A stretch of DNA of 64,000 nucleotides, from NCBI GenBank assembly GCA_007570785.1, contig ML660777.1, forward strand, positions 7,185,941 through 7,249,940, in the 5' to 3' direction. Shown piece after piece: positions 13,297-25,774 of this stretch (its first letter is position 1; every line of letters starts with the position of its first letter). This DNA is from Antilocapra americana (taxonomy: Eukaryota > Chordata > Mammalia > Artiodactyla > Antilocapridae). Position numbers and translations under genes: made by a program. The notes below the pieces were generated by a model, which saw only the letters and a program-made list of their open reading frames with translations, was not told the DNA's origin and searched no databases.

Positions 13297-13817
13297 ATTA
13301 TATTTAAGTTTCCTTTTAAATGTGTATGTGCATTCATAATAGCCATTTTCACATTCTTGTCTAGTAGTTCCATTACTTCTATTATTCAGTAACTTTTTCT
13401 GTTGAGTATGTTTTCTCTTTGATTATGTGTTGAATTTACTGCTGGTTTGTATGACTGGTAGTTTTTATTTGATGCTGGAGATAGTAGAAATTGTAATAAA
13501 AATGTCTGGATTTTTATGTCTTTTAATAACAATTTGTTGTGAAACATATATGGGTCAATATGATGGCTTTGAGTCATAGCTTATGCTACACAAGGGCAGA
13601 TTTTTGACTACTTTCTGTTTCTACTAAGGCCAGATTCCTGTGGGATCTATATCGGATGATCATGTCATTACATGTTCCTGGTTTATTTTACATTTATTTT
13701 CATAAGTGATATTCTTATACATTTTATACTGGGCATTTTGGTTTTCCTGTATACAGACATATCTATGAAGGTATTTCCATAGTTTGAAAATATTTGTTGT
13801 CATTTCTTTTCTTTGCA

Positions 13818-14135
13818 TGAAAGTGAAAGTCTCAGTCACGTCCAACTCTTTGAGGCCCCATGGAATATACAGTTCATGGAATTCTCTAGGTCAGAATATT
13901 GGAATAGGTAGCCTTTCCCTTTTCCAGGGGATCTTCCCAACCCAGGGATCAAACCCAGGTCTCCCACACTGCGGGCAGATTCTTTAACAGCTGAGCCACT
14001 ACGAAAACCCAAGAATACTGGAGAGGGTAGCCTATCCCTGCTCTAGCGGATATTTCTGACTAAGGAATCAAACCTGGGTCTCCTTCATTGCAGGCAGATT
14101 TTTTTTTTTTTTAACCAACTAAGCTATTTTTGTAC
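13818..14135 (-). mobile_element. Composite or dimeric Bov-tA SINE
   Basis: The left part is a full antisense unit (gaaagtgaaagtctcagtca to ctgagccactacg). It is followed by aagaatactggagagggtag and a second antisense head (ggaatcaaacctgggtctcc, cattgcaggcagatt). This is the mirror image of the dimer at 3029-3340. A run of T near 14100-14112 breaks the second head. Confidence 0.8.
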
Positions 14136-14569
14136 TTGTCAGCAATTGCCTATGAAACCTACAGGGCTGAAATTTGTATAAATATACTTTCAACTTCTAT
14201 TTCAATTTGTTTAATTGTTTCATTATTATTCCCATTTTATTCTATTTTTATTAATCTCTATTAATAAAATAGAGACAGACAAATCCATAGTTATATTTGG
14301 AGACATCACATATATGTGTGTTCATACTCAGTAGACTCTCATTTCATTATACATCTTGTCAATGTCATAGTCTCTTTGTTACTGTAGGTGTAATCCATGA
14401 CTTGAAATCATATACATGGGTTTTCTAAATACATACTTTGTGATATTATTTTCAAAATTCTAGCTGTTTGATTTTTAATTTTGTTGTATATGCAAAGTAA
14501 GATACTATTATTGGACAATAAATTGATTAAGGAAAACTGTAAATTGTAAATCTTAGGAGCATCACTAAA
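14136..14569. other. Unassigned AT-rich sequence
   Basis: No gene or element recognised. It contains a short local palindrome near 14240-14275, where ttattctatttttattaatc is followed by the complementary attaataaaatagaga. Confidence 0.4.
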
Positions 14570-15130
14570 GTCTTTAAAATAGGTATGAATAATAGTCTAG
14601 TTATAGAAAAACATGAAATCATGAAAAAATACACAATGAGTACAAATATAGGAATAAGACAAGAAAAAAGGAAGAAAATTATGGAAAGAATTAAAAAACA
14701 ACTAGCAATATAGTAGATTTTAATCTAGAAATATAAGATTATTTTACATCTGAATGGTCCAAGGGCACCAATTAAAAGACAAAAAATGCTAAGTGTAATG
14801 TGAAATTCATATTTAGGTATATACAGTCAACAGGAAACCATATGAAAATATAAATATACAGAATGGTTAAAAGTAAAAGGATGGAAGAAGAAATGTATGA
14901 AAACACTCACTAGTTAAAGCAAATGTGGCTATATTCATGACATAGAGTTTTGAATAAGGACTAGAACCAGGAATAAAGAGAGACATTATCTAATCATGCT
15001 AGGGTTGATTTTTGATAAGAGACAGGAATCCTAAATGTCTATATACTGAACATAATATATGAATAAAGCCTAATGAATTAAAATGACTATTATAGTTGGA
15101 GACTTCAAAATTCTCCATCAGCAATTTGCC
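14570..15130 (+). mobile_element. Old L1 (L1M-type) remnant, sense
   Basis: Ordered phrases match the endonuclease-region text of old L1 ORF2: atctgaatggtccaagggca, aaaggatggaagaag, aaatgtggctatattcatga, aatcctaaatgtctatatac, aataaagcctaatgaat and tattatagttggagacttca. The frame is broken throughout. It lies opposite in orientation to the 10.2-13.8 kb L1M. Confidence 0.65.
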
Positions 15131-16748
15131 AGTCTCAGGGTTGTGGACCCAAAGTTATTGCACTGGGCCATTCTCCTGTCTTTGCCTCTGTTGAAATTAA
15201 AGAACCTGAACTCCACGGTTATAGGAAAAAAACAGATGAAGAATTATGGCACTACTATGGCGCAGTCAAAAAGTTATTTCAAACCTGCTTAAGTTTGGAG
15301 TTTTCAAATGCCATAAAACAAACACTGCCATGGGGGAGGTCCTTTACCCCTAGGATATATATTTGAGGTTGTCTAGAGCAACACATTTATAAATATTAAA
15401 ATGATACAACCCTTCTTCTCCCAAGTATATTCAGTGAGCAAAAAGAAAAAGGAAAATAGAATGAAAGAAAACTATTCAAGAAGAGAAGACAAATAATTAA
15501 ACTGAAAAGAAGCCTCCACGATTTAACCCAACTGGAAAGCCAATTTGCTAAAACAATTTTTACACAAAGATAAGAATAATATAAAATACACTGAACGGCT
15601 TTTGGCCCTTTACAGTATAGGTTCTGAATTAACATCTGCTGAAATGCACTGTCTAATCTTCATGGTGTTAATCAATACTGGAATTCAAATTATAATTATA
15701 TCTGGGGGTTTCACTAAATTTAAACAGGGTACCCACAAAAATCTTAAGAGGCAGAGATTGCTGAATACAACAAGAAGACAAATATATGTGCCTTACTTTA
15801 ACCATCAGGAGTATTGCCTTGCCCATGGTCTTAGAATACATGGTTCTAATATTTTAGGACACTCTCAAAGTGTGCATGGATGCTATGACTCACTGAATAA
15901 CAAAGTAAAAATAAGTCTTTTGGTACCTACCAATTGTCATGACAAATGGGACTCTTTGAAGTGACTACCCACTCTGACTTGTGCTCTGTTGAAATAGTTA
16001 ATGCAGTTCAGTATAAATTAAAATAGGGCCTTTGAGGATTGAAGGATATTATTTTAACATAAAACTTAAAACTGAAGGGGTTAATATCCCCACTACTTCA
16101 CTACTTTTCTTTTTAACAGTCCAATATGTCTAGCTCTTAAGCCTGGAAGGAATGATTGATTATTTGCCATAGATTACTGCAGTCTTAATGCTGTGGTCCC
16201 ACTCATTATGACTTCCGTACCCCAAGTATTTTCCTATTATAGATTTTCCTAAAATTCTGTTCAGTGTCTGTTTCAACAGCCTCCTCTGCCTAATTTTGCC
16301 TTTACTTTAGTGGCACAGCACACCTTTACCTGGCTACTGGTTGGAGTAACTCAGTACTTCTTTTGTCACACATAATCTTTTCAAGCAACATCCTAACTGC
16401 CTTCAGCTCTCTCCAGGAGCAAAAATGAGACATTGTATTGATATCTTCACCCAAAGAGATTTATTTGATATACTTATTAAGGACATATGTACATTTACAA
16501 AAGAACTTACAAAAAAGTCGATAGGCTCTTAACTCATGGATAGAAAAGGATAAATTCCTGGATATTATTTGGTGAACAAAGTGTCCTTCCATCCCTAACA
16601 TTGTCCAAGAAACAACTATTAACTTCAAATTCTTTTAGGCTGTTTTAGGTTTTGAAGTGATACATTCTTTGTTTACAAATTTTACTTAAGAATACTCTTA
16701 CTTTCAAACCAGCCCATCTTGAATGGAACATCCTCCACCTAAGACTCT
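15131..16748. other. Unassigned sequence containing a 139-codon open frame
   Basis: I do not recognise this stretch. A plus-strand open frame at 15545-15964 is the longest in the window outside identified LINE sequence. It has no clear domain, a weak start context and no splice or promoter signal that I can support. The block may be the remains of an old retroelement that I cannot name. Confidence 0.35.
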
Positions 16749-16763
16749 AGAATCTTCCTAAAT

Positions 16764-16969
16764 GTATTAGTGTTAGTTGCTCAGTTGTGTCTGACTCTTT
16801 GCAAACCCATGGACTATAGCTTGCCAGGCTCTTCTGTCCATGGAATTCCCCAGGCAAGAATACTGGAGTGGTAGCCATTCTCTTTTCCAGGGGATCTTCC
16901 CAACTCAGAGACTGAGGGTCTCCTGCATTGCAGGCAGATTCTTTACCATCTGAGCCACCAGGGAAGCCC
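16764..16969 (-). mobile_element. Bov-tA SINE with exact 15-base target-site duplication
   Basis: Antisense SINE (gttgctcagttgtgtctgac at the tail end, gagccaccagggaagccc at the head end). It is flanked by identical copies of agaatcttcctaaat at 16749-16763 and 16970-16984, which fix the insertion limits to the base. Confidence 0.97.
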
Positions 16970-16984
16970 AGAATCTTCCTAAAT

Positions 16985-17295
16985 TGCCATACAAAAGGCA
17001 CCCCCTTTAGTGCTCCTGAGACATCTTCATTGTAGAGACTTTATCAGTCCCCTCCTTCATGCTTTCTGAAATCTCTAGACCATCCATGATGGCCATACAA
17101 TTTTCTTAGGTTTCTGATGCAAGAAACTGCCCTCCTGATCCCCATTAGAGCCGTGATTGTTAAGTATGTACTGGGATCTCCTGGAAATCAAAGCTTTCAC
17201 AGGGTTTTAGATCTGTGACTTTATGCATTCATCTGCCAATTGTGCTTTAGGTCATGGAAGCAACACCCCACAAACTTAGCACAGCTACTGAGGCT
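16985..17295. other. Unassigned sequence between two SINEs
   Basis: No feature recognised in this 311-base spacer. It is the host sequence into which the flanking SINEs inserted. Confidence 0.4.
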
Positions 17296-17306
17296 TCCTT
17301 GCTATA

Positions 17307-17505
17307 AAGCGAAAGTGAAGGTCACTCAGTCGTGTCTCCCTCTTTGTGACCCCACGGACTTTACAGTCCATGGAATTTTCCAGGCCAGAATGCTGGAGTG
17401 GGTAGCCTTTCCCTTCTCCTGGAGATCTTTCCAACCCAGGGATCGAACCCAGGTCTTCCACATTGCAGGCAGATTCTTTACCAGCTGAGCCACAAGAGAA
17501 ACCCA
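17307..17505 (-). mobile_element. Bov-tA SINE with exact 11-base target-site duplication
   Basis: Antisense SINE. The flanks are identical: tccttgctata at 17296-17306 and 17506-17516. The antisense B-box, ggatcgaaccc at 17440-17450, matches the pol III consensus GGGTTCGATCC exactly, so the internal promoter box is better kept than in most copies here. Confidence 0.97.
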
Positions 17506-17516
17506 TCCTTGCTATA

Positions 17517-18987
17517 GAATAGCATCAAACCTAGATCCCTGGCGTATCTCACCTGCAAGAGGAGAAGGCCTCCCTTATGCTTAGTCCCTTGCCAGATATT
17601 GTGGTACTGGAGAACTTCAGCTCTCTCTGAAGTTCCGTGACTACTTGGAGAGCCTCTTGAGATGAATTGAGTGAACAGCAAAAAGGAGTTTAGTTTGTGG
17701 ATCTTACTGATGGCACTGACAGTGTTATACCTGTTGAAGCTTAGTAGAATGTTGCTTATTTTCACCCCTTAGCTAAATCTCATGATAAAGGACAAGATCC
17801 AGAGTCAGCATTATTCCTCAAAGTTCAGGCAGCAGTCTAAACAATGAACTGATTTGCTAATAAATGGGTATTTTAACCAACTCTTTGTCATTGCCTAAGA
17901 TTTGCACATTCTGGCAGAAGAACTCTGTGAATCTTTTCCCTCAAAAATACCCAAAATATAAAGGTAGGTAACAGACGTGTTTATATAAACCAAGGACATG
18001 TATAGGGCCTCACCATGGCACTCCTTATACCCTTTGGAGGATTTCCAGACATTACTGATAGTACCAAGGTAATCATTTCACTTCTCAGAAAACAAGATGC
18101 TGGACTCTTGCAGAAAGAATTCACTGAAAAGTTTGTGTCTCCAGTGTCAAGCATCTGGGTTAGCTGAGAAGCAATGAAATAGGCTCCTCAAAGAACTCTT
18201 ATTTAAAGGTACAAAATAGCAATTTGACCCCCCTGCTGGTATCACTGTTGCCACAGGCACTTATTAATATAGTTAATGCCCTTTGGTAACTTGCAGTCCG
18301 TACCCCAGTATTACACAATTCCCTCAATCACTTTTACTGCCTAAAAAGAGTCATATCTCTAAAGTTCATGTTTTGATGAATGACCACTTCACCATGTTGC
18401 TTCCTTCTTCCTTGTTAAGCATCTATTTCATTTCCTAGGAAGGCACTTCTGCTCCCTAAAAGTTCTGTTATTACTAATGTTTAAATTTATATCAAGATAT
18501 CAGCATATCAATTTGTTATAAGGCCTGAAATTAAGTTTCAGTATTAAGAATTGTCTTGTTATCTGGTAAAATAAGATGGTTTAACTGTAAGTCACTCTAC
18601 CTGTTTTACTCCCACGTGTAAGATCTTCTAGCTAAATAACTTTCCTTATCCTGGGGACTTGGTATAGTCCCTGCTTATCTCTGAGTGGCAGGCTTCAGTT
18701 CCTTTTAAGTCCATGGAATTACTCAAGACAACATGTCTTCCTGTGGGGACCGAGGTTACTTCATCCTGTTGTTACTATAGAGCCTGCTTCCCATAATTTC
18801 TCTTTGTTCACTGTGTTCCCAAGTGCAGTCCTGGTCCTGTGATGTGTGATGTGCTCCACTCCTCAGTTGTGAGGGTCTATGAGTAAAAAAACTCTTATTT
18901 ACCTACTCATCTGTCCAGTGTTGGATGCCATATGTTTGGCCATCCCCATAATTGTAGGATGGGAAAACTTCTCTCACTAATGGGGCC
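17517..18987. other. Unassigned sequence, moderately GC-richer than surroundings
   Basis: No gene recognised. Together with 15131-17295 it forms about 3.5 kb of continuous host sequence whose composition is less AT-rich than the flanks. The 18480-18985 part looked vaguely LTR-like on the minus strand, but I could not find a primer-binding site, a second LTR or a retroviral protein motif. Confidence 0.35.
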
Positions 18988-20574
18988 ATTGTTGTTGTTG
19001 TTCAGATGCTAAGTCGTGTCCGGCTCTTTGCAACCCTATGAACTGCAGCGCACCAGGCTTCCCTGTCCTTCACTACATCCTGGAGTTTGCTCAAACTCAT
19101 GTCCATTGAGTTGGTGATGCCATCCAATCATCTCATCCTCTGTTGCCCCCTTTTCCTCCTGTCTTTAATTTCAATCTTAGGGTCTTTTCCAATGAGTCGG
19201 CTTTTTACATCAGGTGGCCAAAGTATTGGAACTTCAAGTTTTAGCATCAGTCCTTCCAATGAATGTTCCAGGTTGGTTTCCTTTAGAATTGGCTGATTTG
19301 ATCGCCTTGCTGTCCAAGAGGCTCTCAAGAGTCTTCTCCAGCACCACAATTTGAAAGCATCAGTTCTTTGGTGCTCAGCCTTCTTTATGGTCCAATTCTC
19401 ACATCCATACATGACTACTGGAAAAACCATAGCTTTGACTTGACAGACCTTTGTCAGCAAAGTAATAATGGCTTTAGTAATGTCTTTGCTTTTTAATATG
19501 CTGTCTAGGTTTGTTATTGCTTTTCTACCAAGAAGCAAGTGTCTTTTAATTTCATGGCTGCAGTCACCATCAGCAGTGATTTTGGAGCCCAAGAAAATAA
19601 AATCTGCCCCTGCTTCTACTTTGCCCCATCCACTTCCCATAAAGTGTTGGGGCTGGATACCATGATCTTAGTTTTTTGAATGTTGAGTTTTAAGCCACCT
19701 TTTTCATTCTCCTCTTTCACCCTCATCAAGAGGCTCTTTATGGGCTTCCCTGGTATCTCAGTGGTGAAGAATTCGCCTGGGAGACATGGATTTGATCCTT
19801 GGGTCAGGAAGATCCCCTGGAGAAGGAAATGGGAACCCACTACAGTATTTTTGCTTGGGAAACCTCATAGACAGAGGAGCCTAGTAGGCTACAGTTCATG
19901 GAGTCTCAAAAGAGCTGAACATGACTTAATGACTAAACAACAACAATTAGAGACTCTTTAGTTCCTCTTTGCTTTCTGCCATTAGAGTGGTATCATCTAC
20001 ATACCTGAGACTGTTGATATTTCTCCTGGAAATCTTGATTCAGCTTGTGATTCATCCAGCCTGGAATTTTGCATGATACACTCTTCATAGAAGGTAAATA
20101 AGCAGAGTGACAATCTACAGCCTTGTTGTACTCCTTTCCCAACTTTGAACAAGTCCATTGTTCCATGCCCTGGTGTAACTGTTGCTTCCTGACCCACATA
20201 CAGGTTTCTTGGAAGGCAGGTAAGATGGTCTGGTATTTACATCTCTTTAAGAATTTTCCACAGTTTGTTGTTACTGACACAGTTAAAGACTTTAGCGTAG
20301 TCAATGAAGCAGAAGTAGACATTTTTCAGGAATCCTCTTGTTTTTACGGTGATCCAACAGAGGTTGACAATTTGATCTCTGGTTCTTCTGCCTTTTCTAA
20401 ATCTGGCTTGTCCATCTGGAAGTTCTTGGTTCACAGACTGTTAAATCCTAGCTTGAAGGATTTTGAGCATTACTTTGCTAGCATGTGAGATGAGTGCAAT
20501 TGTCTGTTAGTTTGAAGATTCTTTGGCACTGTCTTTCTTTGGGATTGGAATGAAAACTGACCTTTTCTAGTCCT
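18988..20574 (-). mobile_element. BovB LINE, 5'-truncated, with nested SINE
   Basis: Antisense BovB covering the 3' tail and most of the reverse-transcriptase coding region. It starts at the left with a CAACAACAAC-type tail. The antisense codons atcatctacata at 19992-20003 read YVDD on the minus strand, the reverse-transcriptase catalytic box. The frame is broken into pieces (for example 19128-19640 and 19993-20322), so the protein is dead. A Bov-tA SINE at 19741-19948 splits the element. It ends inside the coding region and abuts an MLT1 fragment. Confidence 0.93.
19741..19948 (+). mobile_element. Bov-tA SINE nested in BovB
   Basis: Sense SINE (gggcttccctggtatctcag to gacttaatgactaaac with a CAACAACAA tail). 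Target-site duplication of 12 bases with one mismatch: agaggctcttta at 19729-19740 and agagactcttta at 19949-19960. It inserted after the surrounding BovB. Confidence 0.96.
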
Positions 20575-20579
20575 AGTTT

Positions 20580-20715
20580 TATAGGGCATGTGATCCTGCC
20601 AGTACCTTGATTTTGGACTTCTAATCTCCAGAACAAAAAGACAGTATATTTCTCTTGCTTTAAGCCACCTTGCATGTGCTGCTTTGTTATGTCAGCCCTA
20701 ATAATTTAATATATT
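20580..20715 (+). mobile_element. MLT1 LTR 3' fragment (MaLR)
   Basis: Text typical of the 3' part of MLT1 LTRs: ccttgattttggacttctaa, ctccagaac, tctcttgctttaagccacct and ctgctttgttatgtcagccc. The 5' part is missing, replaced or cut by the BovB insertion. Confidence 0.75.
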
Positions 20716-20813
20716 GAGTTTGTAACTAATTTGGTGCTCCACTGGGCATTTTCTAATAGGTATTCATAAGTATTTCTTGGATTAATGTGATTAACTGGTT
20801 AAAATATTTATTC

Positions 20814-20852
<39 letters not shown>

Positions 20853-21958
20853 TTTTATACTTATTTTTGAGCTTGATAGATGTTTTAGGATATTCAGAAT
20901 TTGAGGCCATTTACCTGTTGCCTGAAAGTATTATTTTATTAAATTCTACATCATCTGCAACTTATAACTTCCTCAATTCTGACTTTTTAAAATCAGAGTT
21001 ATGGTTTTGTTTGTTATTTCTTTCATCTCTTTTCAAGGATTCTGACTCCTGCATATCATATATTTCGTTGCCTTGTCATAAATAGAAAAATAACATAAAT
21101 TCTTGAACTTCTGAAACTCTCTCAGAGATATGTACCTTTCCTTCTTTTTTCTTTGTATTTATTATATTAATAAATAAATCTAAGGTTAGCAGATTTGTGT
21201 GTAGCCATGTATCTTCCCTGAATTGATGCTTATACATATGTAAGTTTAGGAATTTATTTAATGCAGATAATGATTATTTATAGTATTATTATTGTGTATG
21301 AATTTGTTTTATTCTTGAGAAATACCAATAATCCATAATTAGAATTTGTATTACCTTTCCTACATTTAAATAAGTTTCTTCTATTTTATCTTATTTTTGA
21401 CCTTGTGTTTGTAATCTGAAGGTCTCCCTGAATTTGGTCTTTCAACATAATAATGGTATTTTTAAAAGTGATGATTATATATTTTTGAAACTAATATGGC
21501 TTGAAGTATTTCATTGTTTTTTTTCTTTATTTTCATTGCTTGAGTCTTGAAACACCTTTATTTTTGCCTGCTGCTTCTCGTCAGCCCTCTTTTTATCTCT
21601 GTTTGAATGGCTTTATTATTGTGTTCTTGTCTTTTACCACTGGTTTTATAGATTTCATGCTTTCTTGAATCTTATTGTGGATTAGGACAAATACTTCCTA
21701 AATATGTCTATAGTACTTTTTTCTGAAACCGCATTGTTTCTGTCATCACCAAGGCCATTTCTCATTATTTCAAAAAACATTTACTTATCCTTGAATAATA
21801 TGGTATTTGCTCAGTTCTGAAATGTATTTTCATCTCTTCAGTGTTACATATTGTTCTTAATGTTTTAGAATACTCAAGGGAACCTTTATTTGTGTGGAGA
21901 GAAATATTCGACACATTTTTATTGCTAATTTGTTTAACACTCTACCTACTGATAAGTT
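20716..21958. other. Unassigned AT-rich sequence with a TA microsatellite
   Basis: Apart from the TA run at 20816-20851, no feature is recognised. T-rich segments near 21500-21900 could be diverged L1, but I cannot support a call. Confidence 0.4.
20816..20851. repeat. (TA)18 microsatellite
   Basis: Pure alternating TA tract of 36 bases. Confidence 0.97.
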
Positions 21959-21959
21959 G

Positions 21960-22079
21960 TTTTTTTTTTTGGCCATGCCTTATGGCGTGTGAGATCTTAG
22001 TTCCTCGACCAGGGGCTAAACCTGGGCGGTCGGCAGTGAAAGTACAGAGTTCTAACCACTGGATAACCAGGGAATTCCT
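21960..22079 (-). mobile_element. CHR-type SINE
   Basis: Antisense CHR SINE: a run of T (the A tail) at the left, then ggccatgccttatggcgtgt, gagatcttagttcctcgacc, agggctaaacctggg and ccactggataaccagggaat. This family is known from whales, hippopotamus and ruminants and is distinct from Bov-tA. Confidence 0.88.
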
Positions 22080-23894
22080 TATATATGGTTCTATTGAAAC
22101 TTTGTTTCTAAATGTAATACTAACCACATAGCTGGAATTATAACAGTTTCAACTTTTTATAGTTGAATTATCTCAAATATTGAAACATTGATCACAAATT
22201 CATTTAATATAATCCTTTCAAAATCTGATAAAACTATACATTTAAATGCCACACTATGACTTTTCATATTCAAGTATTTCAAATATTATAAATATTATAA
22301 AATATGCAAATAAATACATTGACAACAAAATGTTATTTGATTTATACATATTTGTTTTTAAATACAAATATTATATGTTTACCTCATTTTTTAAAATTAG
22401 CTTAGTTCTGTATCTAATACTCTTCCTGGGATAAAAGAAAAAAAACATTGTTTTAGACTATTAGAGATTGCAGAGTTTGTCTTAGGACATAACACTTGAT
22501 AATTCTGTCTAGGTGATTCAACCAGGGACAACGGCTGACATCTTTGCATGTATTATGTTAGTATTAAACACTTTACCTTGATTTAATTTCTAATGTCTTA
22601 AACCTGGTGTTTAAAGTCTGCTTTGGCTAGAGTAAAACTTGTCTCATTGTTATGTTATTATCCCATATTGGCCTATTCTGTTAGCATTTTGAAATCCGTA
22701 TGTTTGAGGAGATACACTGATTGACAGTAAAATAGTTTTGCTTTACAGTCAGGAGAGGGCATGCATAACTACAATTCCAGTCTATTCAGACTATCACAGG
22801 TCTTCCTGCCATTGCTCATTTTTACCAGGGATATGATATCCACGTATATAGAGCCCATGTCCATCAATTTCAACCCCTACCTTTGTCGCATTTCTAAAAA
22901 TTTTATCTCCAAATATACCTATGCTCTGACTCTAAACAATTAGTAAATGCCATAAAGAAACTGCAATTAGTAATGCATAAAGAAACTGCAAAAATCAGAA
23001 TGTTAGACCTATAACCTCACACTGTGCCAAAGTATAGGGTTTATTTTATTATTTTTGCATTATAGTGGCTTATTTTGAAATCATATTTAAGAACAAGTGT
23101 TGATTAAGGCTCTGAGACCCTTAGTGCATAGTAAATATGTGTGCTCTGCTAATTGAAGTGAATAATTTCCACAAAAATGTTGTGTTACTATAATATAAAA
23201 GCACTTTCCTTATCCCTTTTGTGGATATACATGAAAATACAATGATAAAATAAACTAAATGCTGTTAATTAACTACATATTATTCATATATGGGGTAGTA
23301 CATATTAATAATGATCAAAAATCCATATTTTATTTCTGAATATTTTCCCGACTAGATGAGTCAGAGACTTCTAGAATTGATTTAAAATCACTTTTCTTGA
23401 TGAATGACGAAATACTAAGATGCTCCCCCTTCTCATTAGTGGACCACTTTTTTATCAAAAGAAAGGCTCAATGGGCACCATTTACTTTCTTTATACAGAT
23501 TCTCCATTCCAACACAAAGATATGCTTATATTTATTTTAATTTATTTTGTAACATGTATGGTCAGCAAGAATCATTTGTTAATTCTACTGACTTTCCATT
23601 GTCCTTTCCAAGTAATTTAAATATTCTTATATTTGCTAAAGAAAATAGCTCAGTAAACTTTAGCTAAACAATATTAGCACTTGTCAGAAAAATTTTAACA
23701 TTTTAAAATTAAAGTAAGATTAGATTAAAATATATATTTCCCTTTGGTTGCCTATTTATATTCCTTAATTACTGAAATAATAAACAGGGTTGTTTTTGTC
23801 ACTAGTCTCATAATAACAATGGATTAAGTCTATGATTGACCAGGGAGAGTATATAGTGGATTCTCCAGTCTGAATCTCCCTAGTGACCATAGAG

Positions 23895-23927
<33 letters not shown>

Positions 23928-25065
23928 CTACAAGCCTAAGCTACTTGCCAGAACTGATGGATGCCTTGTTAACATGCATGTACACACCCATACACATACA
24001 TGCACAAACACTACACCTTTATAACATTTGCCTTCAAAATAGCATACAATTCAGTAATACTTCTTTTTAATATAAACTAGCACATAGACATTCCTTGGTT
24101 TTTTAAAAAGAAATTCCACTTTGTGCAAATGAGTTTCACTTGCACAGGTGTGTCAGTATATATGGAAGAATAAACAAACAAATTAGGCACACACAAAAAA
24201 AAACCCACAACTGTCAAAACCAACTGTTTAGGCAACCTATTCTAGCAAATATGAAGAATACTTATAGTTTCTTTATTAATAGATCCAGGTCAGAAGTAAC
24301 CCGGGTATCTGAGGGATGTCATTGGTTGTGACTATGCTTAACCTTCTTAGTACTTTATAGACATTCTGCTGGGGAAATATTTATATATTCAGAAACTTCC
24401 TAGGGAAATTTTTACATATTTACTTTTCCTTTTGTCAGCAGATTTTCATCTGTTTATAGTCAGACTTCAATGAATAAATGATAATGTTATTTCATGCCTA
24501 ATAGAATTCACAAAATATTTGGGGATTTTTTATAAACCTTACTTTCTTCCAAAACAAGTGTTGCAGTTGAGTAAGTCTTTGCAAAACTGCCCTACCATAG
24601 TATTTGTTAGTTCTGTTGTCTTCTGTCAGTCTATAATTATTAAAAAGTCAACTGCAAAGGTTGTCGAATAATAATAATATATTTAGATAAGGTTGACTTG
24701 TTTTAACTGATTTTTTTCCATATGAAAATAAAAAGCGTTTTCAGCAAAACAGCCAGACACAAGATGTTCCTCCAGTGCTGGCTAATCATTCAGTTGATTA
24801 GGATTTGCATGGACTCTCAGAGTTTCTTTTTATATCTGAGAAAGTGAAATATATAAAATAAACTGAGATGAATTTTCAAGTTGAACAAACACCAAGGGCA
24901 CATTACCTATTAGAGAATTTCAAAACCGAATTGGCTGAGAAAATTGCTGCTGCTTATTTGTAGTCCAATTTATTTTTCACTGAGAAACATCTTCACATGG
25001 AAGTAAGGTAAGGGAAGATTCAGGGACTTATTTTAACTATGCTGTCAGATTTCTTCAATGTCACA
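22080..25065. other. Unassigned AT-rich sequence
   Basis: No gene or interspersed repeat recognised in nearly 3 kb. A TA-plus-T run lies at 23898-23929. A small direct duplication occurs near 22951-22988, where cataaagaaactgcaa is repeated about 25 bases apart. Confidence 0.4.
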
Positions 25066-25440
25066 TTTTATTTTTAATGAATTTTATCACAGTATAGTTG
25101 ATGTTACAATGTTTCTGCTATACAGCAAAGCAAATCCACTCTTTTAGATTCTTTTCCCATATTCCCATTACAGAGCATTGAGTAAAGTTCTCTGCACTAT
25201 AGAGTAAGTTCTTATTTGTTATCTACTTTATATATAGGAGTGTTTATATATCAATCCCAGTCTCCCAATATATCCCTTTTCCCTGCCTTGGTACACATGT
25301 TTGTTATCTACATCTGTGACTCTATTTCTGTTTTGTAAATAAGGTCATTTGTGCTAAATTTTTGTAGATTCCACATATGAGTGGTATCATGATATTTGTC
25401 TTTCTCTATCTGACTGATTTCACTCAGTATGGCAAGTTTT
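25066..25440 (-). mobile_element. Old artiodactyl L1 3' end
   Basis: Antisense 3' UTR-type L1 text: acagtatagttgatgttaca, gctatacagcaaagcaaatc, gagcattgagtaaagttctc, tctgttttgtaaataaggtc and gtctttctctatctgactga. It is the same family as 531-1240 and as the 3' end of the element at 56175-57923. Confidence 0.8.
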
Positions 25441-25774
25441 GTTTAAAAACAAAACAAAAATTTGTTCTATTAGTAACAACAAACATAAGTGATTCGGTTT
25501 GTTTTTAAAATTTATTTTATGAATATGTTTTACAGTGCTGCTTACTAAACTACAAACTTTATTCAAATTTCTCTATTTTCCCACTAATGTCTCTTCTGTG
25601 TCAGAATCCAGGATGCCACATTACACTTTGCTATCATGTCTCTTTAAATTCCTCTGATCTCTGATGTTTTCTCAGTCTATCCTTTGATTCATTAACATAT
25701 ACATTTTTGGCAATACCACAAAAGTGATATGCCATTCTTGGTACATCATATCAGGAAACTAAGATTACTTAGTC

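Larger units (their letters stand above)
10200..13817 (-). mobile_element. Long degraded L1M element, antisense, interrupted
   Basis: Several stretches read as antisense L1 in consistent order. Near 10255-10320 is ORF2-like text (tttggtataattctccaatg, gtcatccaggcctggg). At 10620-10730 is the cattgatttctcaatttctg region. At 12460-12650 and 12800-12960 is the upstream L1 region with a ttcttgaatc/ttcttcaaat pattern, then text to about 13800. BovB pieces and SINEs at 10731-11305, 11399-11650, 11936-11985 and 13090-13296 are younger insertions. Limits are approximate and the parts between landmarks are highly diverged. Confidence 0.55.

Noticed and set aside
17440..17450. tRNA gene suggested by an intact B-box
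   Set aside because: The box belongs to the tRNA-derived head of a Bov-tA SINE; the flanking sequence does not fold as a mature tRNA and the unit is bounded by a target-site duplication.
18480..18987. Antisense retroviral LTR
   Set aside because: Only a general impression; no matching second LTR, primer-binding site or polypurine tract was found, so it is kept as unassigned.
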